Origin: Candidatus Brocadiaceae bacterium
GTDB lineage: Bacteria > Planctomycetota > Brocadiia > SM23-32
DNA length: 14,771 nt
NCBI GenBank assembly: GCA_003567495.1
Contig: PWZK01000216.1
Coordinates: 1 to 14,771, forward strand
Reading direction: 5' to 3'
The translations under genes were made by a program, and so were the position numbers. The notes beneath the pieces were generated by a model that did no database searches, was not told the DNA's origin, and saw only the letters and a program-made list of their open reading frames with translations. Positions 1 through 6,063 of this stretch are shown piece after piece; positions within the stretch are counted from its first letter, which is position 1; each line of letters opens with the position of its first letter.

Positions 1-14
1 GCACATCTGCTTCA

Positions 15-58
15 GAAAGCCGCGCTTGCAGTATTCGAATACAGCAGCGCTTGCTTTC
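15..58. repeat. Imperfect palindrome at left edge
   Basis: A long imperfect palindrome centred on the 12-nt perfect palindrome GTATTCGAATAC (31-42). Outward from the centre the arms pair as tgc/gca (27-29 with 44-46), gcgc/gcgc (22-25 with 47-50) and gaaagc/gctttc (15-20 with 53-58), with small unpaired steps between them. It could form a cruciform or an RNA hairpin. No gene touches it inside the window, and its role is unknown. Confidence 0.45.
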
Positions 59-97
59 TTCGCATCTGCACCACTGGAGGCTTGTGAGAAAAGCAGG

Positions 98-146
98 TTA
101 ATGTCCTGACATCAACAACAAATTGTCGATGTACTAAAAAACAATG
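98..146 (+). repeat. Stem-loop repeat family 1, copy 1
   Basis: Stem acatcaaca (109-117) pairs with tgtcgatgt (124-132) around the loop acaaat; 8 of 9 positions pair. A close relative lies at 5853-5900 with the same loop and similar flanks (ttaat...ctgaca on the left, aaaa..aatg on the right). Two stem positions differ in a compensatory way between copies. It sits about 20 bp beyond the 3' end of the minus-strand lipoprotein gene, and the second copy sits just beyond the GH78 gene, so it may be a 3'-end-associated mobile or structural repeat. Confidence 0.6.
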
Positions 147-167
147 TCGGTTGTCGTTGTCGTTGTA
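147..167. repeat. GTTGTC simple tract
   Basis: A short GTTGTCGTTGTCGTTG-type tract (CAACGACAAC on the minus strand), directly after stem-loop repeat family 1. A similar tract lies at 1249-1276. These belong to a set of CAA-rich tracts found only in the spacers of this window. Confidence 0.45.
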
Positions 168-839
168 TTAATTCTTTTTCAAGCGGAGTCTTGAAAAAGA
201 ATTAGGCCCTTTATCCCTGGTCGAAGAAAGAATTTTGCTCAGGACTCCGGCCAGCAATTCCCGGTCGGTGACATACCATCGCCTCTTTTTTGTTTCCGCG
301 CCCCATACCACATCCCCGGAGTGCAGGCTGTAACAGTGCATTTCGAAATCTATTCTCGCCCATTGGAAAAAAAGTATATAATTCTGATGCCATGAAGAGA
401 TGTTCACCTTAAATATAAAATCGTGCCCCTGTTCCTTCGCTTCCCGGAAATGTTTTTCAAACTTTTCTTCGGCAGCAGGGTCGGGGCCGCCTGTCTTTTG
501 TTCCGCATTTTCCAGGAGCGATATTTCAAGCCCGATTTCTTTGGCGGCTGAATGTGAGAACAGCTCCGCAAATGTTCTCTCCGGCCTTCTTACGTGCATT
601 ATGCCCCAGAAATATCTTGTCGCCAGCGATGTGTCATCGATCATGCCGTCCACCAATACCACAGCGCTGCCCCCCTTTTTCATGCCATCGGTGAGACGAG
701 CTGAACCGCTGCACCCCCCGCTCCTTACCTGCACCGAACCGCAACCGGTGAGCACAAAAAGCATAAAAATCGCCGGCATGAAGCAAAACCACAGATTGCA
801 TGTTCTACCTACCCGGGCACTTCTTTTGATAATTACCAT
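168..839 (-). CDS. Predicted lipoprotein of unknown function
   Basis: A 223-residue protein with a bacterial lipoprotein signal: a basic n-region (KRSARVGR), a hydrophobic stretch (about residues 17-31) and the lipobox LTGC with the acylated Cys near residue 33. It should be exported by Sec, lipid-modified and membrane-anchored, probably in the outer membrane. The mature part is polar. A middle segment looks helical and charged (about 100-140), and a C-terminal part has alternating aromatic strands ending in a VVWGAETKKRRW segment. That pattern, with a strand and then a W-G or W-x-G after a dipeptide SGD, recurs in small envelope lipoproteins that resist confident family assignment. I do not recognise a specific family. 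The start at 839 keeps the full n-region; an internal Met near residue 21 would leave too short a signal. No neighbour on the same strand is close enough to suggest an operon. Confidence 0.7.
   Translation of the reverse strand: MVIIKRSARVGRTCNLWFCFMPAIFMLFVLTGCGSVQVRSGGCSGSARLTDGMKKGGSAVVLVDGMIDDTSLATRYFWGIMHVRRPERTFAELFSHSAAKEIGLEISLLENAEQKTGGPDPAAEEKFEKHFREAKEQGHDFIFKVNISSWHQNYILFFQWARIDFEMHCYSLHSGDVVWGAETKKRRWYVTDRELLAGVLSKILSSTRDKGPNSFSRLRLKKN
169..204 (-). terminator. Perfect 15-bp hairpin at 3' end of lipoprotein gene
   Basis: Arms 169-183 and 190-204 are perfectly complementary over 15 bp with the 6-nt loop cggagt. The hairpin overlaps the last codons and stop of the lipoprotein gene, so its sequence dictates the protein's C-terminal residues. 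The T and A runs lie inside the stem and there is no clean T tract after it on the minus strand. It may therefore act as a bidirectional or inefficient terminator, or as an RNA-stabilising 3' end. The core TTTTTCAAG/CTTGAAAAA arms recur after thiC at 10685-10708. Confidence 0.6.
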
Positions 840-944
840 CTTTTTGCCAATAAAACAAGATGTCTATAAATCGGACACTGCGCATTTTCAGAGACTTTGC
901 CTGAAAAAAGGGCGCCTTCGGCGCAGGACTATGCATACGCAGAG

Positions 945-1020
945 AAAATTACAAATTCAAAATCCCAAGCTCCAAATAACTTTAAAATTACAACACCAAA
1001 ATTCAATAAATAGAAACGCA
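945..1020 (+). repeat. CAA-rich low-complexity tract
   Basis: The sequence is built from loose repeats of the form caaattc, caaaatcccaag, ctccaaat and caccaaaattcaat. It is depleted in G on this strand. It directly precedes the two-stem element at 1031-1101; the second copy of that element (5954-6026) is also directly preceded by a CAA-rich tract (5901-5940), so the two parts seem to travel together. No function is apparent. Confidence 0.5.
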
Positions 1021-1030
1021 ACTTCTTTCA

Positions 1031-1101
1031 GCGCCAACGGCGCGGCATGCTAAAGCCTGTGACAGCGCGAAAGTCCGACAGGACTGAAGCAGAGTCACAG
1101 G
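1031..1101 (+). repeat. Two-stem structured element, copy A
   Basis: A small hairpin gcgcc/ggcgc (1031-1035 with 1039-1043) is followed by an 11-nt linker and a long-range stem cctgtgac/gtcacagg (1056-1063 with 1094-1101). The latter encloses an inner hairpin agtcc-gaca-ggact (1072-1085). The same architecture recurs at 5954-6026 with different stem sequences that still pair. It could be an RNA element or a REP-like DNA repeat; it overlaps no gene. Confidence 0.6.
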
Positions 1102-1248
1102 ACACGCCGCACGCCACAATCGAGCACTGAAAGTGCGGTATAATATCAAGCCTCGCGCATGGTCCAATTACATTTTTCATGGCGCCATTGTCCGCGATCG
1201 TTTATATCGTCCCTTCGGGCCTGACGACAAAATCTGCTACGCAACTCT

Positions 1249-1276
1249 CTGTCGTTGTCTTTGTTGTTGTCGTTGA
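1249..1276. repeat. GTTGTC/TTGTTG simple tract
   Basis: Repeated gttgtc, tttgttg and ttgtcg units are followed by an A/T-rich attcctaattcctcattc stretch. On the minus strand this is a CAACGACAACAACAAAGAC-type tract, matching 147-167 in style. It lies in a spacer and encodes nothing convincing. Confidence 0.4.
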
Positions 1277-1392
1277 TTCCTAATTCCTCATTCTTAATTC
1301 CAGATTTTGAATTCAATCCCATACCCCTACCAACCTGAAAATAAAAAATGCCCAAAGCGACAAAAAAATGTTAGATTGACTACATTAAGCAC

Positions 1393-1920
1393 CTACGCAT
1401 TATCCCCGGCGCTCCATGGCTGCAGGGTTTCTGTTATTTCTTCAATTCTATCGGCCAGTCCGGTTCCAGATGTGCCCAGCAGTATATCTCTGACATCCGT
1501 GCCGATTATTCTGATGGTGACGAGAAAATGTTCTTCCGGCAGGCATTCAACGACTCTGTCGGCCCATTCAACGACGCTTACACCGCCGCCGGAAAAGATC
1601 TCCTCGCAGCCGATATCCTGCATTTCACTCGCACCATGCAGGCGGTAGGCGTCAAAATGATTCAGAGTTAATTTGTCGCCCCGGTATTTTTTTAGCAGAA
1701 CGAATGTCGGGCTGGTTACATTTTCGGTATTCTCAACGCCGAGTCCCTCTGCCATGCCTTTGGTGAAGTGCGTTTTCCCGGCGCCCAGCGTCCCCTGCAG
1801 ACAAACAACATCCCCGGCCCGGCACAGGCGCCCAAACGCCGCCGCCAGTTCTACGGTTTCTTCGGGCGAGCGCGTGCGCAGGTGCAGGGGACCGACTACT
1901 TGTTTTTTAGGTGGTGCCAT
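1393..1920 (-). CDS. tsaE: tRNA t6A biosynthesis ATPase TsaE
   Basis: TsaE is the ATPase partner of TsaB-TsaD in adding threonylcarbamoyl to A37 of ANN-decoding tRNAs in the cytoplasm. From the chosen start the protein has 175 residues. It shows the Walker A loop GTLGAGKT (43-50), the SPTF motif (70-73) typical of the family, HFDAYRL (88-94) and the VEWADR signature (117-122). The open frame extends 20 codons further to 1980. I take the ATG at 1920 because AAAGGA lies six bases before it, homology starts soon after, and the longer form would run deeper into thiL. Even so, its first 25 bp overlap the end of thiL, which points to translational coupling in a thiL-tsaE operon. The C-terminal 25 residues beyond the conserved core are not recognisable. 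The spacer downstream holds no evident terminator. Confidence 0.95.
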   Translation of the reverse strand: MAPPKKQVVGPLHLRTRSPEETVELAAAFGRLCRAGDVVCLQGTLGAGKTHFTKGMAEGLGVENTENVTSPTFVLLKKYRGDKLTLNHFDAYRLHGASEMQDIGCEEIFSGGGVSVVEWADRVVECLPEEHFLVTIRIIGTDVRDILLGTSGTGLADRIEEITETLQPWSAGDNA

Positions 1921-2834
1921 CCCGTATCCTTTAAAGTTGTTTCGGTTGCATCCGGCCAGGTAATGGTTTTTGCCCGGCATTTTCTGATACTGCCGATTAT
2001 ACTAACATTTACCCCCGAAAGTCCACCGGATGCGAGTTTTTCGGCCTGCATGGGAGGCAGAGTAAACAACAGCTCGTAGTCTTCTCCGTCGCTCAAGGCA
2101 TGCAGCACGGCGCCTTCGGTTCCGCTCCCCTCATGTTGTGCAATTGCTGACGCATCCTGATGGATGGGTATAGCGCAGGCGTTAATTGATACGCCCACGC
2201 CGCTTTCTTGTGCTATGTGCAGCAGATCGGTGCTAAGCCCGTCGCTGATATCAATCATGGAATGCAGGTCATAATTTTCGGCAAGCTCGAGCGCTTCGCA
2301 TATGCGTGGCTCAGGCGTCATGTGGCGTCCGCGCAGCGCCCCCCCCAGCGCACCCGTAACGCATATGCTGTCGCCGGGGCGCGCACCACTGCGGCGCACC
2401 GTCCCGCGCGGGCCGCATGTCCCAACAACAGTCACCGTTATTATAAGCTCGGCGGTGCCCGATCCGGTATCGCCACCCGCCAGGGGCGCCCCCAGCCTTT
2501 CTGCCTCCTCCTGCATGCCCCTGTACAGAGCTTTTATGTAGCTATCGGTGCTGCTTGAGGGCAGGCTGACGGCGGCGAGGCTGCACGCGGGCTTTGAAGC
2601 CATGGCCGCCAGGTCGCTCAGCGCCCTGCCTATAGCCTTGGCGCCGACTTTATCCGGAGGCGCACCGGGTTTGAAGTGAACTCCCTCTATAAGCATGTCG
2701 GTGGACAGTATTGCGACGCCGCCGTCCTGGAGCAGCACGCCGGCCGCATCGTCCCCCGGGCCGATATCTATCACCTCCGAATGGCAGGCCCGCGTGAGAG
2801 TTCGCACGTAATCTATTATATCTTTTTCGTTCAT
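1896..2834 (-). CDS. thiL: Thiamine-monophosphate kinase ThiL
   Basis: ThiL phosphorylates thiamine monophosphate to thiamine pyrophosphate, the last step of the de novo pathway. The 312-residue length is normal for the family. Recognisable parts include the N-terminal metal and nucleotide motif GPGDDAA (25-31), STDMLIEGVHF (44-54), the helix GRALSDLAAMASKP (69-82), the glycine-rich AGGDT (119-123) and DISDGLSTDL (195-204). These follow the order of the AIR-synthase-like fold. The ATG at 2834 is the natural start, since the DIG.GDDAA motif follows at the usual distance. A Shine-Dalgarno match just upstream is poor. It overlaps tsaE by 25 bp. Thiamine synthesis is also represented by thiC about 8 kb away on the same strand. 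No TPP riboswitch was recognised in the 830 bp upstream. Confidence 0.95.
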   Translation of the reverse strand: MNEKDIIDYVRTLTRACHSEVIDIGPGDDAAGVLLQDGGVAILSTDMLIEGVHFKPGAPPDKVGAKAIGRALSDLAAMASKPACSLAAVSLPSSSTDSYIKALYRGMQEEAERLGAPLAGGDTGSGTAELIITVTVVGTCGPRGTVRRSGARPGDSICVTGALGGALRGRHMTPEPRICEALELAENYDLHSMIDISDGLSTDLLHIAQESGVGVSINACAIPIHQDASAIAQHEGSGTEGAVLHALSDGEDYELLFTLPPMQAEKLASGGLSGVNVSIIGSIRKCRAKTITWPDATETTLKDTGWHHLKNK

Positions 2835-2895
2835 TTGCCGAGAGGGGGCTTATTTCGCTTATTTCACGCGTTTCCTGCACTGTCGTTACCCGTAT

Positions 2896-2940
2896 CCCGG
2901 GAACGCTGGCATCTTGCCCGCCTGCGCCACCGTTGCCGGG
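2896..2940. repeat. 15-bp hairpin upstream of thiL
   Basis: Arms 2896-2910 and 2926-2940 pair at 13 of 15 positions, with two isolated mismatches and a 15-nt loop. On the minus strand this lies in the presumed thiL leader, about 60 bp before the start codon. The minus strand contains GATGCCAGCG, which recalls the 3' part of TPP riboswitches, but the CTGAGA and ACCTGA-type blocks needed for one are not there. Confidence 0.5.
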
Positions 2941-3054
2941 AGATCATATGGAAGTTTTGGCCAATGTAGAACACTTTCTGCTTATGGTACCCGATTTTAC
3001 CCGATTTTGATACATTTATCAATTATGAGGAATTTGCGCTGTAACGTTTTACAT

Positions 3055-3083
3055 TTGACATTGGGGTCGGACCACGATATATG
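3055..3083 (+). promoter_or_regulatory. Sigma70-type promoter-like sequence
   Basis: A perfect -35 box TTGACA (3055-3060) is followed by a 17-bp spacer and TATATG (3078-3083), four of six matches to TATAAT. No gene follows within 570 bp on this strand. If active, it would drive a transcript through the hairpins at 3104-3169 and 3339-3490, either a non-coding RNA or a long leader for the VOC gene. Confidence 0.4.
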
Positions 3084-3103
3084 CTTGTCAAGTCGTTGTC
3101 CAT

Positions 3104-3169
3104 AAAAAAGCCTTCAAAAAAGGCCTTACAGGCGATTTTTACCCCATAAAAATCGCTTGTAAGAAGGCT
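3104..3169 (-). terminator. Compound hairpin with T tract on the minus strand
   Basis: A 17-bp stem (3125-3141 with 3147-3163, one G-T pair, 5-nt loop) is enclosed by outer arms agccttc (3109-3115) and gaaggct (3163-3169), which compete for the base at 3163. Read on the minus strand, the outer arm runs directly into TTTTTT (the A run at 3103-3108), the form of an intrinsic terminator. There is no minus-strand gene between here and 3662, so it would end either a non-coding transcript or antisense readthrough. It may alternatively be an inserted repeat. Confidence 0.5.
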
Positions 3170-3338
3170 GGATCTCTGACATGCCATTTATTTGAGATTA
3201 AAACGCTAATATGATACGATAAAGTCTCGAGAAACCGATCCATCGCAGTGTTGAACGCATTTTACGGCAAACGCTGTTCAAGTATCAATGCAAAATATTC
3301 AAGAGATTCGGGCGCGTTTCATATCCCGCTTATTTCAC

Positions 3339-3462
3339 GCGTTCTCAGCGGTGCATATGCGCGAAAGGCAAACGCCGCCTGCCTGTGCGTGTCCGCACGC
3401 AGACAGGCTGTATTCTTATACGCGAAGTGCAGCCTTTCGCGCATATGCACTGCTGAGAATGC
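3339..3462. repeat. Long inverted repeat with internal hairpin
   Basis: Arms 3339-3369 and 3432-3462 match as inverted repeats over 31 nt with only two differences. Both differences still allow G-U pairing if the plus strand is transcribed. Nested between the arms is a further hairpin (gcctg and gtgcg at 3381-3389 pairing with cgcac and caggc at 3394-3408). The whole could form a very stable cruciform or RNA. The ends do not resemble insertion-sequence termini, no transposase is present, and target-site duplications are not obvious. Confidence 0.7.
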
Positions 3463-3473
3463 GCCCGCAGGGT

Positions 3474-3490
3474 CTGCCTGCTGCAGGCAG
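3474..3490. repeat. CTGCCTG hairpin
   Basis: CTGCCTG (3474-3480) and CAGGCAG (3484-3490) form a 7-bp hairpin around CTG. It belongs to a CCTGCCTG..CAGGC style of small hairpin also seen inside the larger inverted repeat (3381-3408) and after queE (10561-10580). Confidence 0.45.
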
Positions 3491-3662
3491 GTAAACCGCC
3501 TTTTTTGAGGCTAAAAGACAGGGTGTAATTTTCAAAAGCTGTAAAATGTTCTTGTAAGGTTAAACGTAACAGTTGTTTATATTAATTTCTGTCGTTGGTT
3601 TATGAAATATGCGGGATATGGCTGTTGTGAAAACTTAACCATGAATAATTCGAGGCGCAACG

Positions 3663-4049
3663 ATGAAAATTGAACACTTTGCCTGCCAGGTCAGAGAGCC
3701 GGTGAAAGTGGCCGAGTGGTACTGCAAGCACCTGGGATTTTGTATTAAACGCAGCGGCGACAAGCCGGTGCAAGTGCGTTTTATCGCCGACGAAAGTAAC
3801 CAGGTTATGTTGGAAATCTATTACAATCCTAAAGTTGACGTGCCTGATTACGCATCGATGGACCCCTTGCTGATGCATCTCGCGTTTGTATGTGAAGACG
3901 TGCCGGGGACCGCAGGCCGCCTTATCGACGCCGGCGCCAGTCTGGTAACCGGGCCGGAAACAGTTTCTAACGGGGACGAATTGGCCATGTTGCGCGACCC
4001 CTGGGGCCTGGCAATTCAGTTAGCAAAACGTGCAGAAGGGATGCCTTGA
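3663..4049 (+). CDS. VOC-superfamily (glyoxalase/dioxygenase fold) protein
   Basis: A 128-residue protein of the vicinal oxygen chelate fold, two beta-alpha-beta-beta-beta modules. It opens with KIEHFACQV, where His5 fits the first metal ligand, and contains MLEIYYN (Glu51), LMHLAF (His72) and the closing RDPWGLAIQL strand, where a Gln replaces the usual terminal Glu. The typical phrases EWYCKHLGF and LIDAGASLV support the family. Members isomerise, cleave or bind small molecules through a divalent metal; the substrate cannot be read from sequence. The ATG at 3663 has GAGG seven bases upstream. The gene stops one base before the ATG of the GH78 gene (TGAcATG), so the two are surely co-transcribed. 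That suggests it acts on a sugar or aglycone connected with that hydrolase, for example as an epimerase-like or accessory enzyme. Confidence 0.85.
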   Translation: MKIEHFACQVREPVKVAEWYCKHLGFCIKRSGDKPVQVRFIADESNQVMLEIYYNPKVDVPDYASMDPLLMHLAFVCEDVPGTAGRLIDAGASLVTGPETVSNGDELAMLRDPWGLAIQLAKRAEGMP

Positions 4050-4050
4050 C

Positions 4051-5838
4051 ATGAACTCAACCACCGAGCTGAAAGACCTGCAGGAAACCCTGATGCCACC
4101 CCGGCATACCCGGATCGTGGACAGGGACACCCTTTTTGTTGATTTTGGCAGCGCCGTGTTTGGTACCCTGATATTCACGCCCGGCCCGAAAACCAAATTG
4201 GTGGTGGTGCATCTCGGTGAAAAACTCGATGATGCGGGGCGGATCGACCGCGATCCGGGCGCTACGATTCGCTATCGCCGCATCGAGCAGGCCGTAGAAC
4301 CCACGGACGGGCCCTGTCGCCTCAATATCCCCGCCGATAAACGCAACACCGGGCCGTGCGCCATCCTTATGCCCGAGGCTATCGGCGAGGTCATGCCCTT
4401 CCGATATGCGGAAATCGAGGCCGGCGCAGCCGTTGACCGCGATTCCATCCGCCAGGTTTTTGTTCACTACCCGTTCGATGACAGCGCCGCAGCTTTCGAC
4501 TGCTCCAGTCCCGTGCTCAATCAAATTTGGGAATTGTGTAAGCATACCATCAAGGCAACCACCTTTTGCGGCGTCTATGTGGACGGTGATCGTGAACGTA
4601 TCCCCTATGAGGGCGACGCCTACATCAATCAGCTCGGTCACTATTGCATGGACCACGAATATGATTTCGCCCGCTATTCACACGAGTACATGCTCCAGAA
4701 CCCCACATGGTGCACCGAGTGGCACATGCACTCGGTTATGATGGCCTGGATAGACGCACTCTACTCCGGCGAAACCGCTTCGCTTGCCGCGTTCTACGAC
4801 GAGCTGTGCGTCAAGACCCTCATTGATTTTGCCCGGCCCGACGGGCTGATCAGCGTCGACCCCAAGCTGCGCACGCCGGAGATAGAGGCCCGAATCGAAC
4901 CGCATTTCAGGAGTGGCCTGATCAAACGCGACATACGGGATGTGCTCGACTGGCCCCCTGGATCTTTCACCAACGGCGGCACCGGGGAGCGCGACAATCA
5001 CGAGATGCTCCCTATCAACACGGTGACCAATGCTTTTCACTGCCATACCCTGGGGTTGATGGCGAAGGTTGCCGGGATGCTCGGCCGCAACGGCGACCGG
5101 AAATATTTCGCCGGGCGCGCCCGGCGGGTCGTCGCGCGAATCAACGATATTCTTTTCGACAACTCCCGGGGCGCTTACATCGACGGCGAGGGCTCGACCC
5201 ACTCCTCGCTTCACAGCAATATGTTTATGCTCGCCTTTGACCTGGTGCCGGCAGAACGCAAACCGTCGGTGATCGACTTCATTAAATCCCGGGGCATGGC
5301 CTGCAGTGTCTACGGCGCGCAGCACCTTCTCGAAGCGCTCTATAGCAGCGGAGAAGATCACTACGCCTTTGAACTGATGACGGCCACACATGATCGCAGC
5401 TGGTGGAACATGCTCCGGGCCGGGTCGACTATGACCATGGAAGCCTGGGACGTAAAATATAAGAACAATCTCGACTGGAATCACGCCTGGGGCGCGGCTC
5501 CGGCTAACATAGTGGGACGCTACCTGCTGGGAGTTCGTCCTGTGGAACCCGGCTTTGTTAAAACCATCATTCAGCCCCGGCCCGGGCCGCTGCAATTTGC
5601 CACAGGCAGGGTTCCGACCCCGTTGGGACCTGTAACCGTAGCGTTTCAGAACAACCCCGGCTCCACTTTCGCCCTGGAGGTGACAATTCCCACAGGCATG
5701 ACGGCAAAAGTCGGCACCCCTCGGAGGGACTCCGGCGCCGATACGCTGCTCGTCAATGGAGATGCAGTGGAATCGAAGCCGCAGGAGGACTACTTGTTTT
5801 GCGACCATGTCGGCCCCGGGCGACATGTTATAAGCTGA
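4051..5838 (+). CDS. GH78-like alpha-L-rhamnosidase, compact form
   Basis: Glycoside hydrolase with an (alpha/alpha)6 barrel of the bacterial alpha-L-rhamnosidase (GH78) type, expected to release terminal rhamnose or a related sugar by an inverting mechanism. The 595 residues comprise an N-terminal beta-rich part (about 15-140), the barrel (about 150-495) and a C-terminal beta domain starting at GVRPVEPGF (494-502). The motif DGDRERIPYEGDAYI (178-192) corresponds to the family's DxxxRDER..W.GD acid-site segment, and TMEAWDVKY (462-470) carries the probable catalytic base Glu464. NHAWGAAPANIVGRYLLG (477-494) is typical. It is shorter than many GH78 enzymes and lacks a signal peptide, so it likely acts in the cytoplasm on imported oligosaccharides. 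The frame opens with a GTG at 4030, but the ATG at 4051 is preferred because AAGGG precedes it by 10 nt and it abuts the VOC stop codon. Exact substrate is uncertain. Confidence 0.82.
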   Translation: MNSTTELKDLQETLMPPRHTRIVDRDTLFVDFGSAVFGTLIFTPGPKTKLVVVHLGEKLDDAGRIDRDPGATIRYRRIEQAVEPTDGPCRLNIPADKRNTGPCAILMPEAIGEVMPFRYAEIEAGAAVDRDSIRQVFVHYPFDDSAAAFDCSSPVLNQIWELCKHTIKATTFCGVYVDGDRERIPYEGDAYINQLGHYCMDHEYDFARYSHEYMLQNPTWCTEWHMHSVMMAWIDALYSGETASLAAFYDELCVKTLIDFARPDGLISVDPKLRTPEIEARIEPHFRSGLIKRDIRDVLDWPPGSFTNGGTGERDNHEMLPINTVTNAFHCHTLGLMAKVAGMLGRNGDRKYFAGRARRVVARINDILFDNSRGAYIDGEGSTHSSLHSNMFMLAFDLVPAERKPSVIDFIKSRGMACSVYGAQHLLEALYSSGEDHYAFELMTATHDRSWWNMLRAGSTMTMEAWDVKYKNNLDWNHAWGAAPANIVGRYLLGVRPVEPGFVKTIIQPRPGPLQFATGRVPTPLGPVTVAFQNNPGSTFALEVTIPTGMTAKVGTPRRDSGADTLLVNGDAVESKPQEDYLFCDHVGPGRHVIS

Positions 5839-5852
5839 TATGAATCAGGCGC

Positions 5853-5900
5853 TTAATATGCTGACACTAACAACAAATTGTTAGTGTGCGAAAAAGAATG
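5853..5900 (+). repeat. Stem-loop repeat family 1, copy 2
   Basis: Perfect 9-bp stem acactaaca (5864-5872) with tgttagtgt (5879-5887) around the loop acaaat, the same loop as the copy at 98-146. Stem positions 4 and 5 are T-A and C-G in copy 1 but C-G and T-A here, so pairing is kept while sequence changes. It begins 15 bp after the GH78 stop and could serve as that transcript's 3' hairpin, although no long T run follows. Confidence 0.6.
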
Positions 5901-5940
5901 AATATACAATATCCAACACCCAACATCCAATAACGAAAAA
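5901..5940 (+). repeat. CAA-rich tract
   Basis: Loose units of the form caatatccaac, acccaacatcc and aataacg. It lies between the family 1 stem-loop and the two-stem element, matching the CAA-rich tract that precedes the other two-stem copy. No coding potential is apparent. Confidence 0.45.
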
Positions 5941-5953
5941 ACGACCCAGTCAA

Positions 5954-6026
5954 GCGCTGGAAGCGCGATATGTTATAGCCTATGGCGGAGCGCAGGCACC
6001 GAATGGGGCCGAAGCGAAGCCATAGG
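5954..6026 (+). repeat. Two-stem structured element, copy B
   Basis: Small hairpin gcgc/gcgc (5954-5957 with 5963-5966), an 11-12 nt linker (gatatgttata, compare ggcatgctaaa in copy A), then the stem cctatggc/gccatagg (5979-5986 with 6019-6026). It encloses an inner hairpin ggcacc-gaat-ggggcc (5995-6010) with one mismatch. Relative to copy A the outer stem has two compensatory changes (G-C to A-T and A-T to G-C). Confidence 0.6.
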
Positions 6027-6043
6027 GTAGATGAGGCGCGCAA

Positions 6044-6063
6044 AAAAAGTCTCATGACTTTTT
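6044..6063 (+). terminator. AAAAAGTC hairpin with T run
   Basis: Arms 6044-6051 and 6056-6063 pair perfectly over 8 bp around the loop TCAT, with the T run forming the right arm. It could terminate the VOC-GH78 transcript, although GC content in the stem is low. Its right arm is also the beginning of the 32-nt repeat at 6058-6089. Confidence 0.4.

Larger units (their letters stand above)
840..1392. other. Gene-free spacer with repeats
   Basis: I see no credible gene here; the open frames have low-complexity translations. The spacer holds an A/C-rich tract (about 945-1020), the two-stem structured element (1031-1101), a small gcact/agtgc hairpin (about 1125-1136) running into TATAAT at 1139-1144, and a GTTGTC-type tract (about 1249-1276). 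It separates two minus-strand units, so the promoter of the lipoprotein gene should lie in its left part, but none stands out. Confidence 0.5.
2835..3662. other. Gene-free, hairpin-rich spacer
   Basis: Between the divergent thiL and VOC genes lie about 830 bp without a credible gene. I see a 45-nt hairpin (2896-2940), a decamer tandem acccgatttt twice (2989-3008), a promoter-like pair (3055-3083), a 17-bp hairpin with outer arms (3109-3169), a 124-nt inverted repeat (3339-3462) and a small hairpin (3474-3490). A 17-nt sequence cgcttatttcacgcgtt appears at both 2856-2872 and 3327-3343, so parts of the spacer may derive from related repeat copies. Confidence 0.6.

Noticed and set aside
1921..1980. 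20-residue N-terminal extension of TsaE
   Set aside because: It would lie wholly inside thiL, and the ATG at 1920 has a good ribosome binding site.
2835..2960. TPP riboswitch before thiL (GATGCCAGCG on the minus strand)
   Set aside because: Only one short block resembles the riboswitch; the CTGAGA and ACCTGA-type conserved parts are missing, and the block fits better as part of a simple hairpin.
3339..3462. Insertion sequence or CRISPR repeat
   Set aside because: No transposase, no regular spacing of repeats, and only one inverted pair is present.
4678..5826. Long minus-strand open frame opposite the GH78 gene
   Set aside because: It mirrors the GH78 codons, has no domain, and is a common by-product of GC-rich coding DNA.
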